From assembly GCA_039680605.1 (NCBI GenBank), contig JBDKTA010000022.1, positions 62,001 to 126,000 on the forward strand: a stretch of DNA of 64,000 nt, written 5' to 3'. Positions 16,297 to 24,027 of the stretch are shown one piece after another (positions within the stretch are counted from its first letter, which is position 1; each line of letters starts with the position of its first letter). This stretch comes from Planctomycetaceae bacterium. GTDB lineage: Bacteria; Planctomycetota; Phycisphaerae; SM23-33. Under the pieces are notes generated by a model. The model saw only the letters and a list, made by a program, of their open reading frames with translations. It was not told the DNA's origin and did no database searches. The translations under genes were made by a program, and so were the position numbers.

Positions 16297-17702
16297 GACT
16301 GCCTCCGCGGGCGCGAGCCGAGTTGATTGACGCGATCGGCTGCCGTCAGGTCGTCAAACTCCTTCTCGCTCATGAGCTGGAGGTCAAGCACGACCTGGCG
16401 TACGCTCTTGGCCCCGTCGGCGGCGAGGCGCGCGACTTCGACGGCCTTGTCGTAGCCGAGCGTCTCGACCAGCGCCGTCAGCGAAGCCGTCGCGCCGTTG
16501 ACAAACTTGCGGCAGCGCTCGGCGTCGGCCTCGATGCCCGCCACGCAGTGCCGCCGCAGGATGTTGCACCCCCTGGCCAGCAGGTCCAGGTTGGTCAGCA
16601 GGCAGTCGGCCACCAGGGGCAGGAAAGCATTGAGTTCAAGACTGCCCATCGAGCAGGCCGAGGTAATCGCCTGGTCGTTGGCGCAGACTGCCAGCGCCGC
16701 CTGCGTGACGGCCTCGGGGATCACCGGGTTGACCTTGCCGGGCATGATGGACGACCCGGCCTGGCGCGGCGGCAGGCGGATCTCTCCCAGCCCCGCCTCG
16801 GGACCCGACGAGAGCAGTCGCAGGTCGCTGCTGATCTTGATGAGGTTCGACGCGCAGGCCTTGAGGATGCCGCTGACCTCGACGAACACGTCGGCGTTCT
16901 GCGTGGCCTCCACCAGGTTCTCCGCCCGCGCCAATCCAAGCCCCGTCACGTCGCGCAGGTGCTCGACGGCCTTGAAGATGAACTGCCGCGGCGCGTCGAG
17001 CCCGGTCCCCACGGCCGTGCCGCCTAGGTTCACCACGCGCAGGCGTTCTTCGCACTTGTAGATGCGCCACCGGTCGCGTCCCAGCGCCTCGGCGTAGGCG
17101 GCCATCTCGCGCCCCAGCGTCAGCAGAACCGCGTCCTGGAACTGCGTGCGGCCGACTTTTACCACATCGGCCATCGCCTTTTCCTGGCGCTGGAACTCTT
17201 CGAGCAGTGCGACCACTTCTCGTTCGAGCGAGCGCAGCATGCGGATCGCCGCGATGCGCAACGCCGTGGGATAGGTGTCGTTGGTGGACTGGTGCAGGTT
17301 TACATGGTCGGCAGGGCTGAGGGTGTCATACTCGCCCAGCGGACGGCCGAGGATCTGCAGCGCCCGGTTGGCCAGCACCTCGTTGACGTTCATGTTGGTG
17401 CTGGTGCCGGCCCCGCCCTGGAGGGCGTCGACGATCACGTGCGAGTCGAGCATGCCTTCCATCATTTCGGCGCAGGCCTGTTCGATGGGCACAGCGACGC
17501 GCTCGCTCAGACTGCCCAACTCGCGGTTGGTCCTGGCACAGGCGAGTTTGACCGCCCCGTAGGCATGGACCAGTTCCGGATGCACCGGCCGGCGGGCCAG
17601 CGGAAAGTTCTCCACCGCCCGCAGTGTGTGGATGCCATACAGCGCCGCGGCGGGTACGTCGCGCTCGCCCAGGAAGTCGTGTTCTTTTCGGTAGTCGCTC
17701 AT
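16293..17702 (-). CDS. aspA: Aspartate ammonia-lyase
   Basis: A 469-residue aspartase/fumarase-superfamily enzyme that turns L-aspartate into fumarate and ammonia. The signature loop is GSSIMPGKVNPVIPE. The N-terminal LYGIHTLRAVENF and middle TSTNMNVNEVLANRA are typical of aspartase rather than fumarase. It lies between hydG and hydF with a four-base overlap into hydF, so it is part of the maturation operon. Aspartase genes are known to neighbour hydrogenase maturases in several bacteria. A likely reason is supply of ammonia for the azadithiolate bridge nitrogen, which is inference. The ATG at 17702 is preceded by a GCGGATT repeat, not by a clear ribosome site. Confidence 0.93.
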   Translation of the reverse strand: MSDYRKEHDFLGERDVPAAALYGIHTLRAVENFPLARRPVHPELVHAYGAVKLACARTNRELGSLSERVAVPIEQACAEMMEGMLDSHVIVDALQGGAGTSTNMNVNEVLANRALQILGRPLGEYDTLSPADHVNLHQSTNDTYPTALRIAAIRMLRSLEREVVALLEEFQRQEKAMADVVKVGRTQFQDAVLLTLGREMAAYAEALGRDRWRIYKCEERLRVVNLGGTAVGTGLDAPRQFIFKAVEHLRDVTGLGLARAENLVEATQNADVFVEVSGILKACASNLIKISSDLRLLSSGPEAGLGEIRLPPRQAGSSIMPGKVNPVIPEAVTQAALAVCANDQAITSACSMGSLELNAFLPLVADCLLTNLDLLARGCNILRRHCVAGIEADAERCRKFVNGATASLTALVETLGYDKAVEVARLAADGAKSVRQVVLDLQLMSEKEFDDLTAADRVNQLGSRPRRQS

Positions 17703-17716
17703 TGTTAAAAGAGATC

Positions 17717-17807
17717 GCGGATTTGGGATTTCGGATTGCGGATTCGCCACGAGGCCACAGCGAAGCATCAAAGATTAATCCGCAACCCGCAATCGCCAAT
17801 CCGCAAT
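17717..17807. repeat. GCGGATT inverted repeat pair (family C), copy 1
   Basis: GCGGATTTGGGATTTCGGAT-type sequence at 17717-17744 is matched in inverted form at 17776-17807. It fills the gap between hydG and aspA inside the operon. Confidence 0.8.
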
Positions 17808-17809
17808 GC

Positions 17810-19231
17810 TCAAAAATACAGGTCCCGCTGTCCGCCTTCGCGAATGCGATGGAGCTTGTCCAGCAGTTGCTTCTTTGCTGCGTCGTCGGGCAGCTTGGCC
17901 AGTTCCTGTTCGATCAGCGCCAGACCCGCCTGGCGCGTCTGGGGGGAGGCATAGTCGACCAGGTATTCCATCAGCGTCGTCAGGGCGTTGGGCGTGCAGA
18001 ACCGCTTGATGAACCCGGGGATGGCGAACTCCATGAAGTGCTCGCCCGTGCGGCCCAGGCGGTAGCACGCCGTGCAGAAGCTCGGCACGTAACCGTCGGT
18101 CATCAGCTCGCGCATGACGTCATCGAGGCTGCGGATGTCGCCCAGGGCGAACTGCTCGCGCTCCATCACCTGCGAGTCGCCCGCTTCAGTGTAGCCGCCG
18201 ATCTCGATGCGGCTGCCGGCGTCGATCTGCGAGACGCCGAACTCCATCAGCTCGCGGCGCAGGGCCGCTGATTCGCGGGCGGTCAGGATCAGCCCGGTGT
18301 AGGGAACCGCCAGGCGCAGCGTGGCGATGACGCGCTTGAAGTCGGCGTCGCCCACCAGCGGCGAGCTTTCCAGCTCGACCCCGCAGGCCGGCTGGAGGCG
18401 CGGGAAGCTGATCGTGTGCGGACCCACGCCGTACGTCTCCTGCAGGAACAGCGCGTGGGCGACCAGGCCCAGCACCTCGAACCGCCAGTCGTAAAGGCCG
18501 AACAAGGCGCCGATGCCCACGTCGTCGCACCCCGCTTCGAGCGCCCGGCTGACACCGTCGAGACGGTAGAGATAATCGCCCTTGAGACTCGATGGATGCA
18601 CCTTGGCGAAGGTCTCGTGATGGTACGTTTCCTGGAAGATCTGGTACGTGCCGATGTTGGCGGCCTTGACGACGCGGTAGTCGTCGACGCTCAGGGGCGC
18701 GGCGTTGATGTTGACGCGGCGGATTTCGCCATGCCCGCTGCGGACGGCGTAGACCTCGCGCACACACCGGGCGATGAATTCGGCGTCGTAACGCGGGTGC
18801 TCGCCGAAGACCAGGATCATGCGTTTGTGACCGCGGTCTTCCATCGCCCGCACCTGCGAGGCCAGTTCGTCGCTGGTCAGCGTGCGGCGGACGGCCTGGT
18901 GGTTGGAGCGTTTGAAGGCGCAGTACTGGCAGTCGTTGACGCATTCATTGCCCACGTACAACGGGGCGAAGAGCACGATGCGGTTGCCGTATACGGTGCG
19001 TTTGAGCGTTCGCGCGGCGGCGAAGATCTCCTCGACCAGTTCCTCGTCGCGGGCGGCCAACAGCACGGCGGTTTCCTGGATGCTCAGGGCCTGTTTGTCC
19101 AGGCTCTTGGCGACAATCTCGCGGACGCGGGCCGGTTCGGGCGGCGCCGCGGCCAGCAGCGTTTGAAACTGCGCCTCGTCGATGAAGTCTCGCGCATTGG
19201 AACCGGGTTGTCTCTTCTGCGTCTGCGCCAC
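17810..19231 (-). CDS. hydG: [FeFe]-hydrogenase maturase HydG (tyrosine lyase)
   Basis: A 473-residue radical-SAM enzyme that cleaves tyrosine to give CO and cyanide on an iron-cysteine synthon. The SAM cluster motif is CVNDCQYC near residue 90. The second, C-terminal cluster binding site is CTACYRLGRTGEHFM with a third cysteine in FIKRFC, matching CX2CX22C. The start is a GTG at 19231 that overlaps the hydE stop (TAGTG), with AGGAGG about ten bases upstream; the upstream extension lies within hydE. It is the canonical partner of hydE and hydF in this operon. Confidence 0.96.
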   Translation of the reverse strand: MAQTQKRQPGSNARDFIDEAQFQTLLAAAPPEPARVREIVAKSLDKQALSIQETAVLLAARDEELVEEIFAAARTLKRTVYGNRIVLFAPLYVGNECVNDCQYCAFKRSNHQAVRRTLTSDELASQVRAMEDRGHKRMILVFGEHPRYDAEFIARCVREVYAVRSGHGEIRRVNINAAPLSVDDYRVVKAANIGTYQIFQETYHHETFAKVHPSSLKGDYLYRLDGVSRALEAGCDDVGIGALFGLYDWRFEVLGLVAHALFLQETYGVGPHTISFPRLQPACGVELESSPLVGDADFKRVIATLRLAVPYTGLILTARESAALRRELMEFGVSQIDAGSRIEIGGYTEAGDSQVMEREQFALGDIRSLDDVMRELMTDGYVPSFCTACYRLGRTGEHFMEFAIPGFIKRFCTPNALTTLMEYLVDYASPQTRQAGLALIEQELAKLPDDAAKKQLLDKLHRIREGGQRDLYF

Positions 19232-20301
19232 TACGATACATCCTCCTGCCTCATGCTCATGTCCCTCCCATAGCGCGGCGAATCGCCGCGTCCCTGGCCG
19301 ATCGTGCGCCCGATGGACTCGACGCGGCGCGACAGGCACTGCTGGCACGCCTCGGCGGTCTCATTGATGCAGGCTTTGCCCGGATAGATCGCATACAGGC
19401 TGCGATACTTCACCGGCGTGAGGTTGGGCATCACGATATTGGCCCCGCGCTGCAGTCCCAGTTCGCGCCCTTGGGCGGTATTGATGGTCGCCAGGGCCGT
19501 CGTGCTGGGGATGTTGGCCATCGGGCACATCAGGCGCGACAGGGCCAACACTTTATACGTCATCAACTCCGTGGCAGGGACCTGATAAATGGACGCGGGC
19601 GGGGGCTCGCCGGGCGCCCCCAGCGGCGTTCCCGGATGGGCGATCCACGGCCCCACGCCGATCATGTCCAGGTCCAGCCGCCCGAACAGCTCGATGTCGT
19701 TGGCCAGCGAGCCGTAGGTCTGGCCGGTGATGCCGACCATCACGCCCGAGCCGATCTCGTACCCGAGTTTGCGCAGCGTGGCCAGCATCGCCAGACGGTC
19801 CGTCCGCTTGGAGCCCAGCGGGGGATGGATCCGCTCGTACAGCGCCGGGTCGGAGGTCTCGAATCGCAGCAGGTAGCGGTCGGCCCCGGCTTCGCGCCAG
19901 GCGGCCAATTCCGTCGTCTCCCGTTCGCCGACGCTGAGGGTCACAGCCAGGGGCGTTCGAGACTTGATCTTTCGGATGATGTCGTAGAGCCACTGGCAGG
20001 TGACGCCGGGATCCTCGCCCGACTGCAGCACCACCGTGCCGTAGCCGAGGGTGACGGCCTTGTCCGCACAATCGAGCACCTCCTGCTCAGTCATGCGATA
20101 GCGCGTGACGTCGGCGTTTTCGGCCCGCAGGCCGCAGTACCCGCAGTGGCGGCGGCAGATGTTGGAGAACTCGATGAGGCCCCGCAGGTAGACCTGCGGA
20201 CCGACGAAGCGGCGCCGCTGCTCGTCGGCGGCCCTCCAGAGATTTTCCAGCCGCTGCGGGTCTTCCTCCTGCAGCCAGCGAATGATGTCCTGCCTGTCCA
20301 T
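19231..20301 (-). CDS. hydE: [FeFe]-hydrogenase maturase HydE
   Basis: A 356-residue radical-SAM protein that acts on the HydG product during H-cluster assembly. The motif CRRHCGYC (CX3CX2C) lies near residue 65, followed by the HydE-like GLRAENADVTRYRM segment. The sequence GVMVGITGQTYGSLANDIEL is typical of the HydE/BioB barrel. The stop codon of the receiver-kinase gene upstream overlaps the ATG at 20301 (TAATG), so its translation is coupled to the signalling genes. The longer open frame upstream lies in the kinase gene and is rejected. Confidence 0.95.
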   Translation of the reverse strand: MDRQDIIRWLQEEDPQRLENLWRAADEQRRRFVGPQVYLRGLIEFSNICRRHCGYCGLRAENADVTRYRMTEQEVLDCADKAVTLGYGTVVLQSGEDPGVTCQWLYDIIRKIKSRTPLAVTLSVGERETTELAAWREAGADRYLLRFETSDPALYERIHPPLGSKRTDRLAMLATLRKLGYEIGSGVMVGITGQTYGSLANDIELFGRLDLDMIGVGPWIAHPGTPLGAPGEPPPASIYQVPATELMTYKVLALSRLMCPMANIPSTTALATINTAQGRELGLQRGANIVMPNLTPVKYRSLYAIYPGKACINETAEACQQCLSRRVESIGRTIGQGRGDSPRYGRDMSMRQEDVS

Positions 20302-21443
20302 TATGCGTCGGAGGCTTTCTGGTGCTGCTTGAGCGTCACCGTAAATATCGAACCCTCGTTGAGGCGGCTGGCGACCGTGGCGTCGCCGCCGTTGAGCTGG
20401 GCGAGTTTCTTGACGATCGACAGCCCCAGGCCGCTGCCGGTGATGTTGCGTGTCTTCTCGTTCTTGATGCGCGTGAACTCGCCGAACAGGCGAGGCACGT
20501 CCTCCTGGGCCATCCCGATGCCCGTGTCGGACACCGTCGCGGTGACGACCCCGCCCTCGCACGCCAGCGTCACGTCCACCCGCCCGCCGTCGCGGTTGTA
20601 CTTGACGGCGTTGGAGACCAGGTTGTTGAAGATGATATCCAGCTCGCCGCGGTCGGCCGTCATCTCCAGCGCCGGCGGGGCGTGAAGCTCCAGCACGATC
20701 TTCCGCGGCGCCGCCGCGGCGGCCTGGGCCTCGATCGCGTCGCGTGCAGCCGCCACGGCATCGACGGCTGTCATCTCGCGGGCCTTTTGCCCCGATTCGA
20801 TGCGCGTCAGATCCAGCAGGTCGAAGATCAGCTTCTGCATGCCGTCCAGACGCACCATGCTGCGGTCGACCATGTGGTCGTAGGCGGCCAACTCGTTGCC
20901 AGCCGTTCGGTCCTTCATGATCTGCAGGTAGCCCTTGATGGCGCCGATGGGCGCCTTGAGCTCATGCACGACCACCGAGATGAACTGGAACCGGACCTGG
21001 CGTTTTTCCTGCGCCAGGCGGCGGGCCTCGCGCTGGAGCATCAGGTGCTTGGCGGCCTTGCGGACAGCCGCCCGCAATTCCTCGGGAGTGAAGGGTTTGG
21101 CCAGAAAATCGTAGGCCCCTCGCTTGGTGGCGGTGATGGCCGTCTCGAGCGAGGCGTAGGCGGTGATCATCAGCGTGAGCATGCCTTCGCTGTGCCCGTT
21201 GACGCGCTCGAGCACGTCCAGGCCGCTGATGCCCGGCAGCTTGTGGTCCAGCAGGAGGATGTCCGGGTGCGCAGCGGCGATGGCTTCGAGGGCGGCTTCG
21301 CCGCTGTCGGCTTCCTGCACCTCGATGGCGACGTCGCCGTCGATCTCGGGCAATTGCAGCACGAGCCCCTTCAACGCCCGCTGCACGCCCATGCGCATGC
21401 CCGGTTCGTCGTCAACCACCAGAACTTTTAACGTTTGCGTCAT
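20301..21443 (-). CDS. Response-regulator receiver / histidine-kinase hybrid
   Basis: A 380-residue cytoplasmic protein. Residues 1-125 are a receiver domain with the acidic pair VVDDE and phospho-aspartate in DILLLDHKLPG. A HisKA domain with the phospho-histidine in VVHELKAPIGAIKGY follows at about 165-230. An ATPase domain with FNNLVSNAVKYNRDGG, DTGIGMAQED and GSGLGLSIVKKL closes the protein. It lacks transmembrane or PAS domains, so its input should come through the receiver. It lies between the H-domain kinase and hydE and is translationally coupled to hydE. The likely partner is the kinase just upstream. Confidence 0.88.
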   Translation of the reverse strand: MTQTLKVLVVDDEPGMRMGVQRALKGLVLQLPEIDGDVAIEVQEADSGEAALEAIAAAHPDILLLDHKLPGISGLDVLERVNGHSEGMLTLMITAYASLETAITATKRGAYDFLAKPFTPEELRAAVRKAAKHLMLQREARRLAQEKRQVRFQFISVVVHELKAPIGAIKGYLQIMKDRTAGNELAAYDHMVDRSMVRLDGMQKLIFDLLDLTRIESGQKAREMTAVDAVAAARDAIEAQAAAAAPRKIVLELHAPPALEMTADRGELDIIFNNLVSNAVKYNRDGGRVDVTLACEGGVVTATVSDTGIGMAQEDVPRLFGEFTRIKNEKTRNITGSGLGLSIVKKLAQLNGGDATVASRLNEGSIFTVTLKQHQKASDA

Positions 21444-21454
21444 TTATTAGAACC

Positions 21455-21531
21455 GATTGCGGATTGTGGATTTCGGATTGCGGATTAACCTTTTAACCTA
21501 ATCTGCAATCCGAAATCCCAAATCCGCAATT
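21455..21531. repeat. GCGGATT inverted repeat pair (family C), copy 2
   Basis: GATTGCGGATTGTGGATTTC at 21455 onward is matched in reverse complement at 21500-21531 around a short AACCTTTTAACC spacer. It separates the H-domain kinase from the receiver-kinase gene and could form a stem in the operon mRNA. Confidence 0.8.
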
Positions 21532-21540
21532 CCTCACGAA

Positions 21541-23571
21541 TCATTCTCGAACTTCCCGCGGCAATGTCACTGTAAATACGGTGCCGGTAGGCCCGGCGCC
21601 CGCGTCTGCGTTCGATTTTACACCAATGTCGCCGCAATGCATCTTTACAATCCCGTACGTCACCGCCAAGCCCAGACCGGTTCCCTTGCCGATCTGCTTG
21701 GTGGTGAAGAACGGCGTGAAAATCTTCTTCATGTTATCCTGCGGAATTCCAACTCCCGTATCTTCCACCTCAATTGTGACATTTTTTTCGTCGCCGCGGA
21801 CGCGGACGGTCATCTGGCCGCCGTCGGCCATCGCCGCATAGGCGTTGCTGACCAGGTTCGTCAGCACCTGCGTGATCTGGTCGCCGTCAAGTTCGGCGAC
21901 GGGGTCTTCGGCCAACCGCTCAACGCTGACCTTCACGCCCTGGGGCGCGGGCAAGGCCTTGAGGGTGCGGTCGACGAGGTCATGCACGTTGACGCTCTGG
22001 CGCAGCACCTTGTTCTGGCGGGCGAAGTTGAGCAGCCCCGAGACGATGCGCTTGCAACGGTCGGCCTGTTCGGCGATCAGGCGCAGGTCGCTGCCGAGTT
22101 GGGGGTGCTTGTCGGCCTCGTCCAGCAGCAGGTGCGAGTACATCAGCACCACGCCCAGGGGGTTGTTGACCTCGTGGGCGATTCCGGCGGCGAGTTGGCC
22201 CATGCTGGCCAGCTTCTCCGACTGCATGAGGGCTTCCTGCGTGCTGGCAAGCTGTCCGTTGGAAACGGCCAGTTCCTTGACCGTCGATCGAAGCTGGTCG
22301 ATGGTGTGGGGCAGGCACATTTCGCTTTCGGCCAGGCCCTTGAAGATGGCCACGGCGTGCTCGCGGCAGGTGTCGTAACCGCAGGCGCCGCAGTTGAGCT
22401 CGTCCTGGGGCTTGATCTTGCCCATGCGGGTCATGATCAGGCCGATCTCTTCGTCGAAGGGCACGGCCATCCGCTCGTCGCGGTCGGTGTACCCGCGCGA
22501 GAGGTCCAGGTGTGCGAGGCGGTCCATGTACTGGCGCCACTGCCCGTCGTCCCGCAGGCGGGCCATCTCGCGGACATAATGGCTGATGCGACCGCGGCGG
22601 CGGAAGAGCGGTTGATCGCAGCTCATGCCCGGGCCCATGATGCATCCGGTGCAGGCCAGCAGCTCCAGCAGGCGCACCTTCAGGTCTCCGCTTTCGAACT
22701 CGCGCAGGGCCTCGATGAAGTTCGTGCGCCCGTCAGCGACCACCACGTCCTCGTGCATGAGATCTTCGTTGATGCCGGCCGCCTGGAGCAGCCCGCGGCT
22801 GATGGGGAACAGCGCCCCGGCCCGCCCATGCGGCGGGTCGAAATCACAGGGCGTGATTCGGGCGACGGCTTCGGGATCGAAAGCCGTCAAACGGCAGCTC
22901 GGGGGCGTCAGGGCGCCGGCGAGCATTTCGCGCAGTTCGACGAAGGTCAGCGCTGCATCGATCTCGTCGGGCGTGTTTTCGTTGATCGCCTCGCCCTTCT
23001 TGGCGATGCATGGGCCGATGAAGACGATCTTGAGATCCTTGCCATGGAGGTGGCGCAGGGCCCGGGCGGTGGCCACCATCGGCGAGACGACGGGAATCAG
23101 GAACGGGATGAGGTCCGGATGGTACCGCTCGACGAACGCCACCACGGCGGGGCAACTGGTGGCAATGAAACGGTCCTTGTTCGTCCGTGCCAGAAGGTCG
23201 CAATAGCGCTGGGCGACCAGGTCAGCGCCGAACGCCACCTCGTTGACCCTCGTGAAACCCAGCACGCGAAGCATGCCGACAAGCTGCCTGGCGTCGAGGT
23301 CTTCGAACTCGGCGGGAAAGCTCGGCGCCAAAATCGCGGCGACGGGGGCACCGCCCTTCAGCAGGCCCTGGACGGTCTCGATGGACCTCAAGACCTGCTT
23401 GGCGCTCTGGCTGCAGACGCGCACGCAGTTGCCGCACCCGATACAGCGCTTCGGGATGACCTCGGCCTGTCCTTCGACAATCCGGATCGCCTTTGCCGGG
23501 CATTCCCGCACGCACGTGTAGCAGACGCGGCAATGCTCGCGGATCGTTTTGACGAGGGACACGGGCTCCAT
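21541..23571 (-). CDS. Histidine kinase with an [FeFe]-hydrogenase-like sensor domain
   Basis: A 676-residue cytoplasmic protein. Residues 1-65 form two [4Fe-4S] ferredoxin motifs (CRVCYTCVREC, CIGCGNCVRVC). Residues about 75-345 match the [FeFe]-hydrogenase large domain: L1 ATSCPAVV, L2 GPCIAKKGE and L3 LLACTGCIMGPG. Only one cysteine is present in L1, and the L3 cysteines are spaced CX2C rather than the usual CX3C. An FeS domain (CGACGYDTC, then C) follows near 395-425. HisKA (GIAHEVNNPLG) and ATPase (NLVSNAYAAMADGG, DTGVGIPQD) domains end the protein. It fits a histidine-kinase-linked group C type hydrogenase sensor, but without a PAS domain. H2 or redox sensing is inference. Confidence 0.88.
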   Translation of the reverse strand: MEPVSLVKTIREHCRVCYTCVRECPAKAIRIVEGQAEVIPKRCIGCGNCVRVCSQSAKQVLRSIETVQGLLKGGAPVAAILAPSFPAEFEDLDARQLVGMLRVLGFTRVNEVAFGADLVAQRYCDLLARTNKDRFIATSCPAVVAFVERYHPDLIPFLIPVVSPMVATARALRHLHGKDLKIVFIGPCIAKKGEAINENTPDEIDAALTFVELREMLAGALTPPSCRLTAFDPEAVARITPCDFDPPHGRAGALFPISRGLLQAAGINEDLMHEDVVVADGRTNFIEALREFESGDLKVRLLELLACTGCIMGPGMSCDQPLFRRRGRISHYVREMARLRDDGQWRQYMDRLAHLDLSRGYTDRDERMAVPFDEEIGLIMTRMGKIKPQDELNCGACGYDTCREHAVAIFKGLAESEMCLPHTIDQLRSTVKELAVSNGQLASTQEALMQSEKLASMGQLAAGIAHEVNNPLGVVLMYSHLLLDEADKHPQLGSDLRLIAEQADRCKRIVSGLLNFARQNKVLRQSVNVHDLVDRTLKALPAPQGVKVSVERLAEDPVAELDGDQITQVLTNLVSNAYAAMADGGQMTVRVRGDEKNVTIEVEDTGVGIPQDNMKKIFTPFFTTKQIGKGTGLGLAVTYGIVKMHCGDIGVKSNADAGAGPTGTVFTVTLPREVRE

Positions 23572-23595
23572 AGGGCGCCAGTCCCCGCCGGCGCA

Positions 23596-24009
23596 TCAGG
23601 CATGCTGGGCCGGTTGGGGGTCCTTCAACAGTTTGTGGATCTGGGCCTTGAGCTGCTCAGGCCGTATCGGTTTGTCCATCACGGCGTCGGTCTTGACCCA
23701 GGCCCTGGCTTCGGAGGTCGCAGCGGCGAAGGAGATGCCTGTCACCGACGCCACAGCCGTCAGCAGAATCACCGGCGTGTCAGGATAAAGGCGCTTGGAG
23801 TAATGGGCCAGAACGAATCCGGAATCCTTGTGGTCCATCATCAGATCCATAATGACCAGGTCGGGCCTGCTCGACAGCAGGGCCTCTTTGCCCTCTTCCT
23901 CGCCGCCGGCCGTCTGGACAGCATATCCGTCGTTGCGCAGGATCAGGCTCAACTGTTCGAGAACGTCGCAGTCGTCATCGACGACCAAAATCGTCTTGCT
24001 TTGGCTCAT
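23596..24009 (-). CDS. Single-domain response regulator
   Basis: A 137-residue receiver domain with VVDDDCDV at the start, the phospho-aspartate in DLVIMDLMMDHKDSG, a threonine/serine position near ILLTAV and the switch lysine in MDKPI. There is no DNA-binding or enzymatic output domain. It lies between hydA and the H-domain kinase and should take phosphate from that kinase. With the receiver-kinase hybrid downstream it could form a phosphorelay. How the signal reaches gene expression is not visible here. Confidence 0.88.
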   Translation of the reverse strand: MSQSKTILVVDDDCDVLEQLSLILRNDGYAVQTAGGEEEGKEALLSSRPDLVIMDLMMDHKDSGFVLAHYSKRLYPDTPVILLTAVASVTGISFAAATSEARAWVKTDAVMDKPIRPEQLKAQIHKLLKDPQPAQHA

Positions 24010-24027
24010 AAGAATCTCGCTTGTGCT

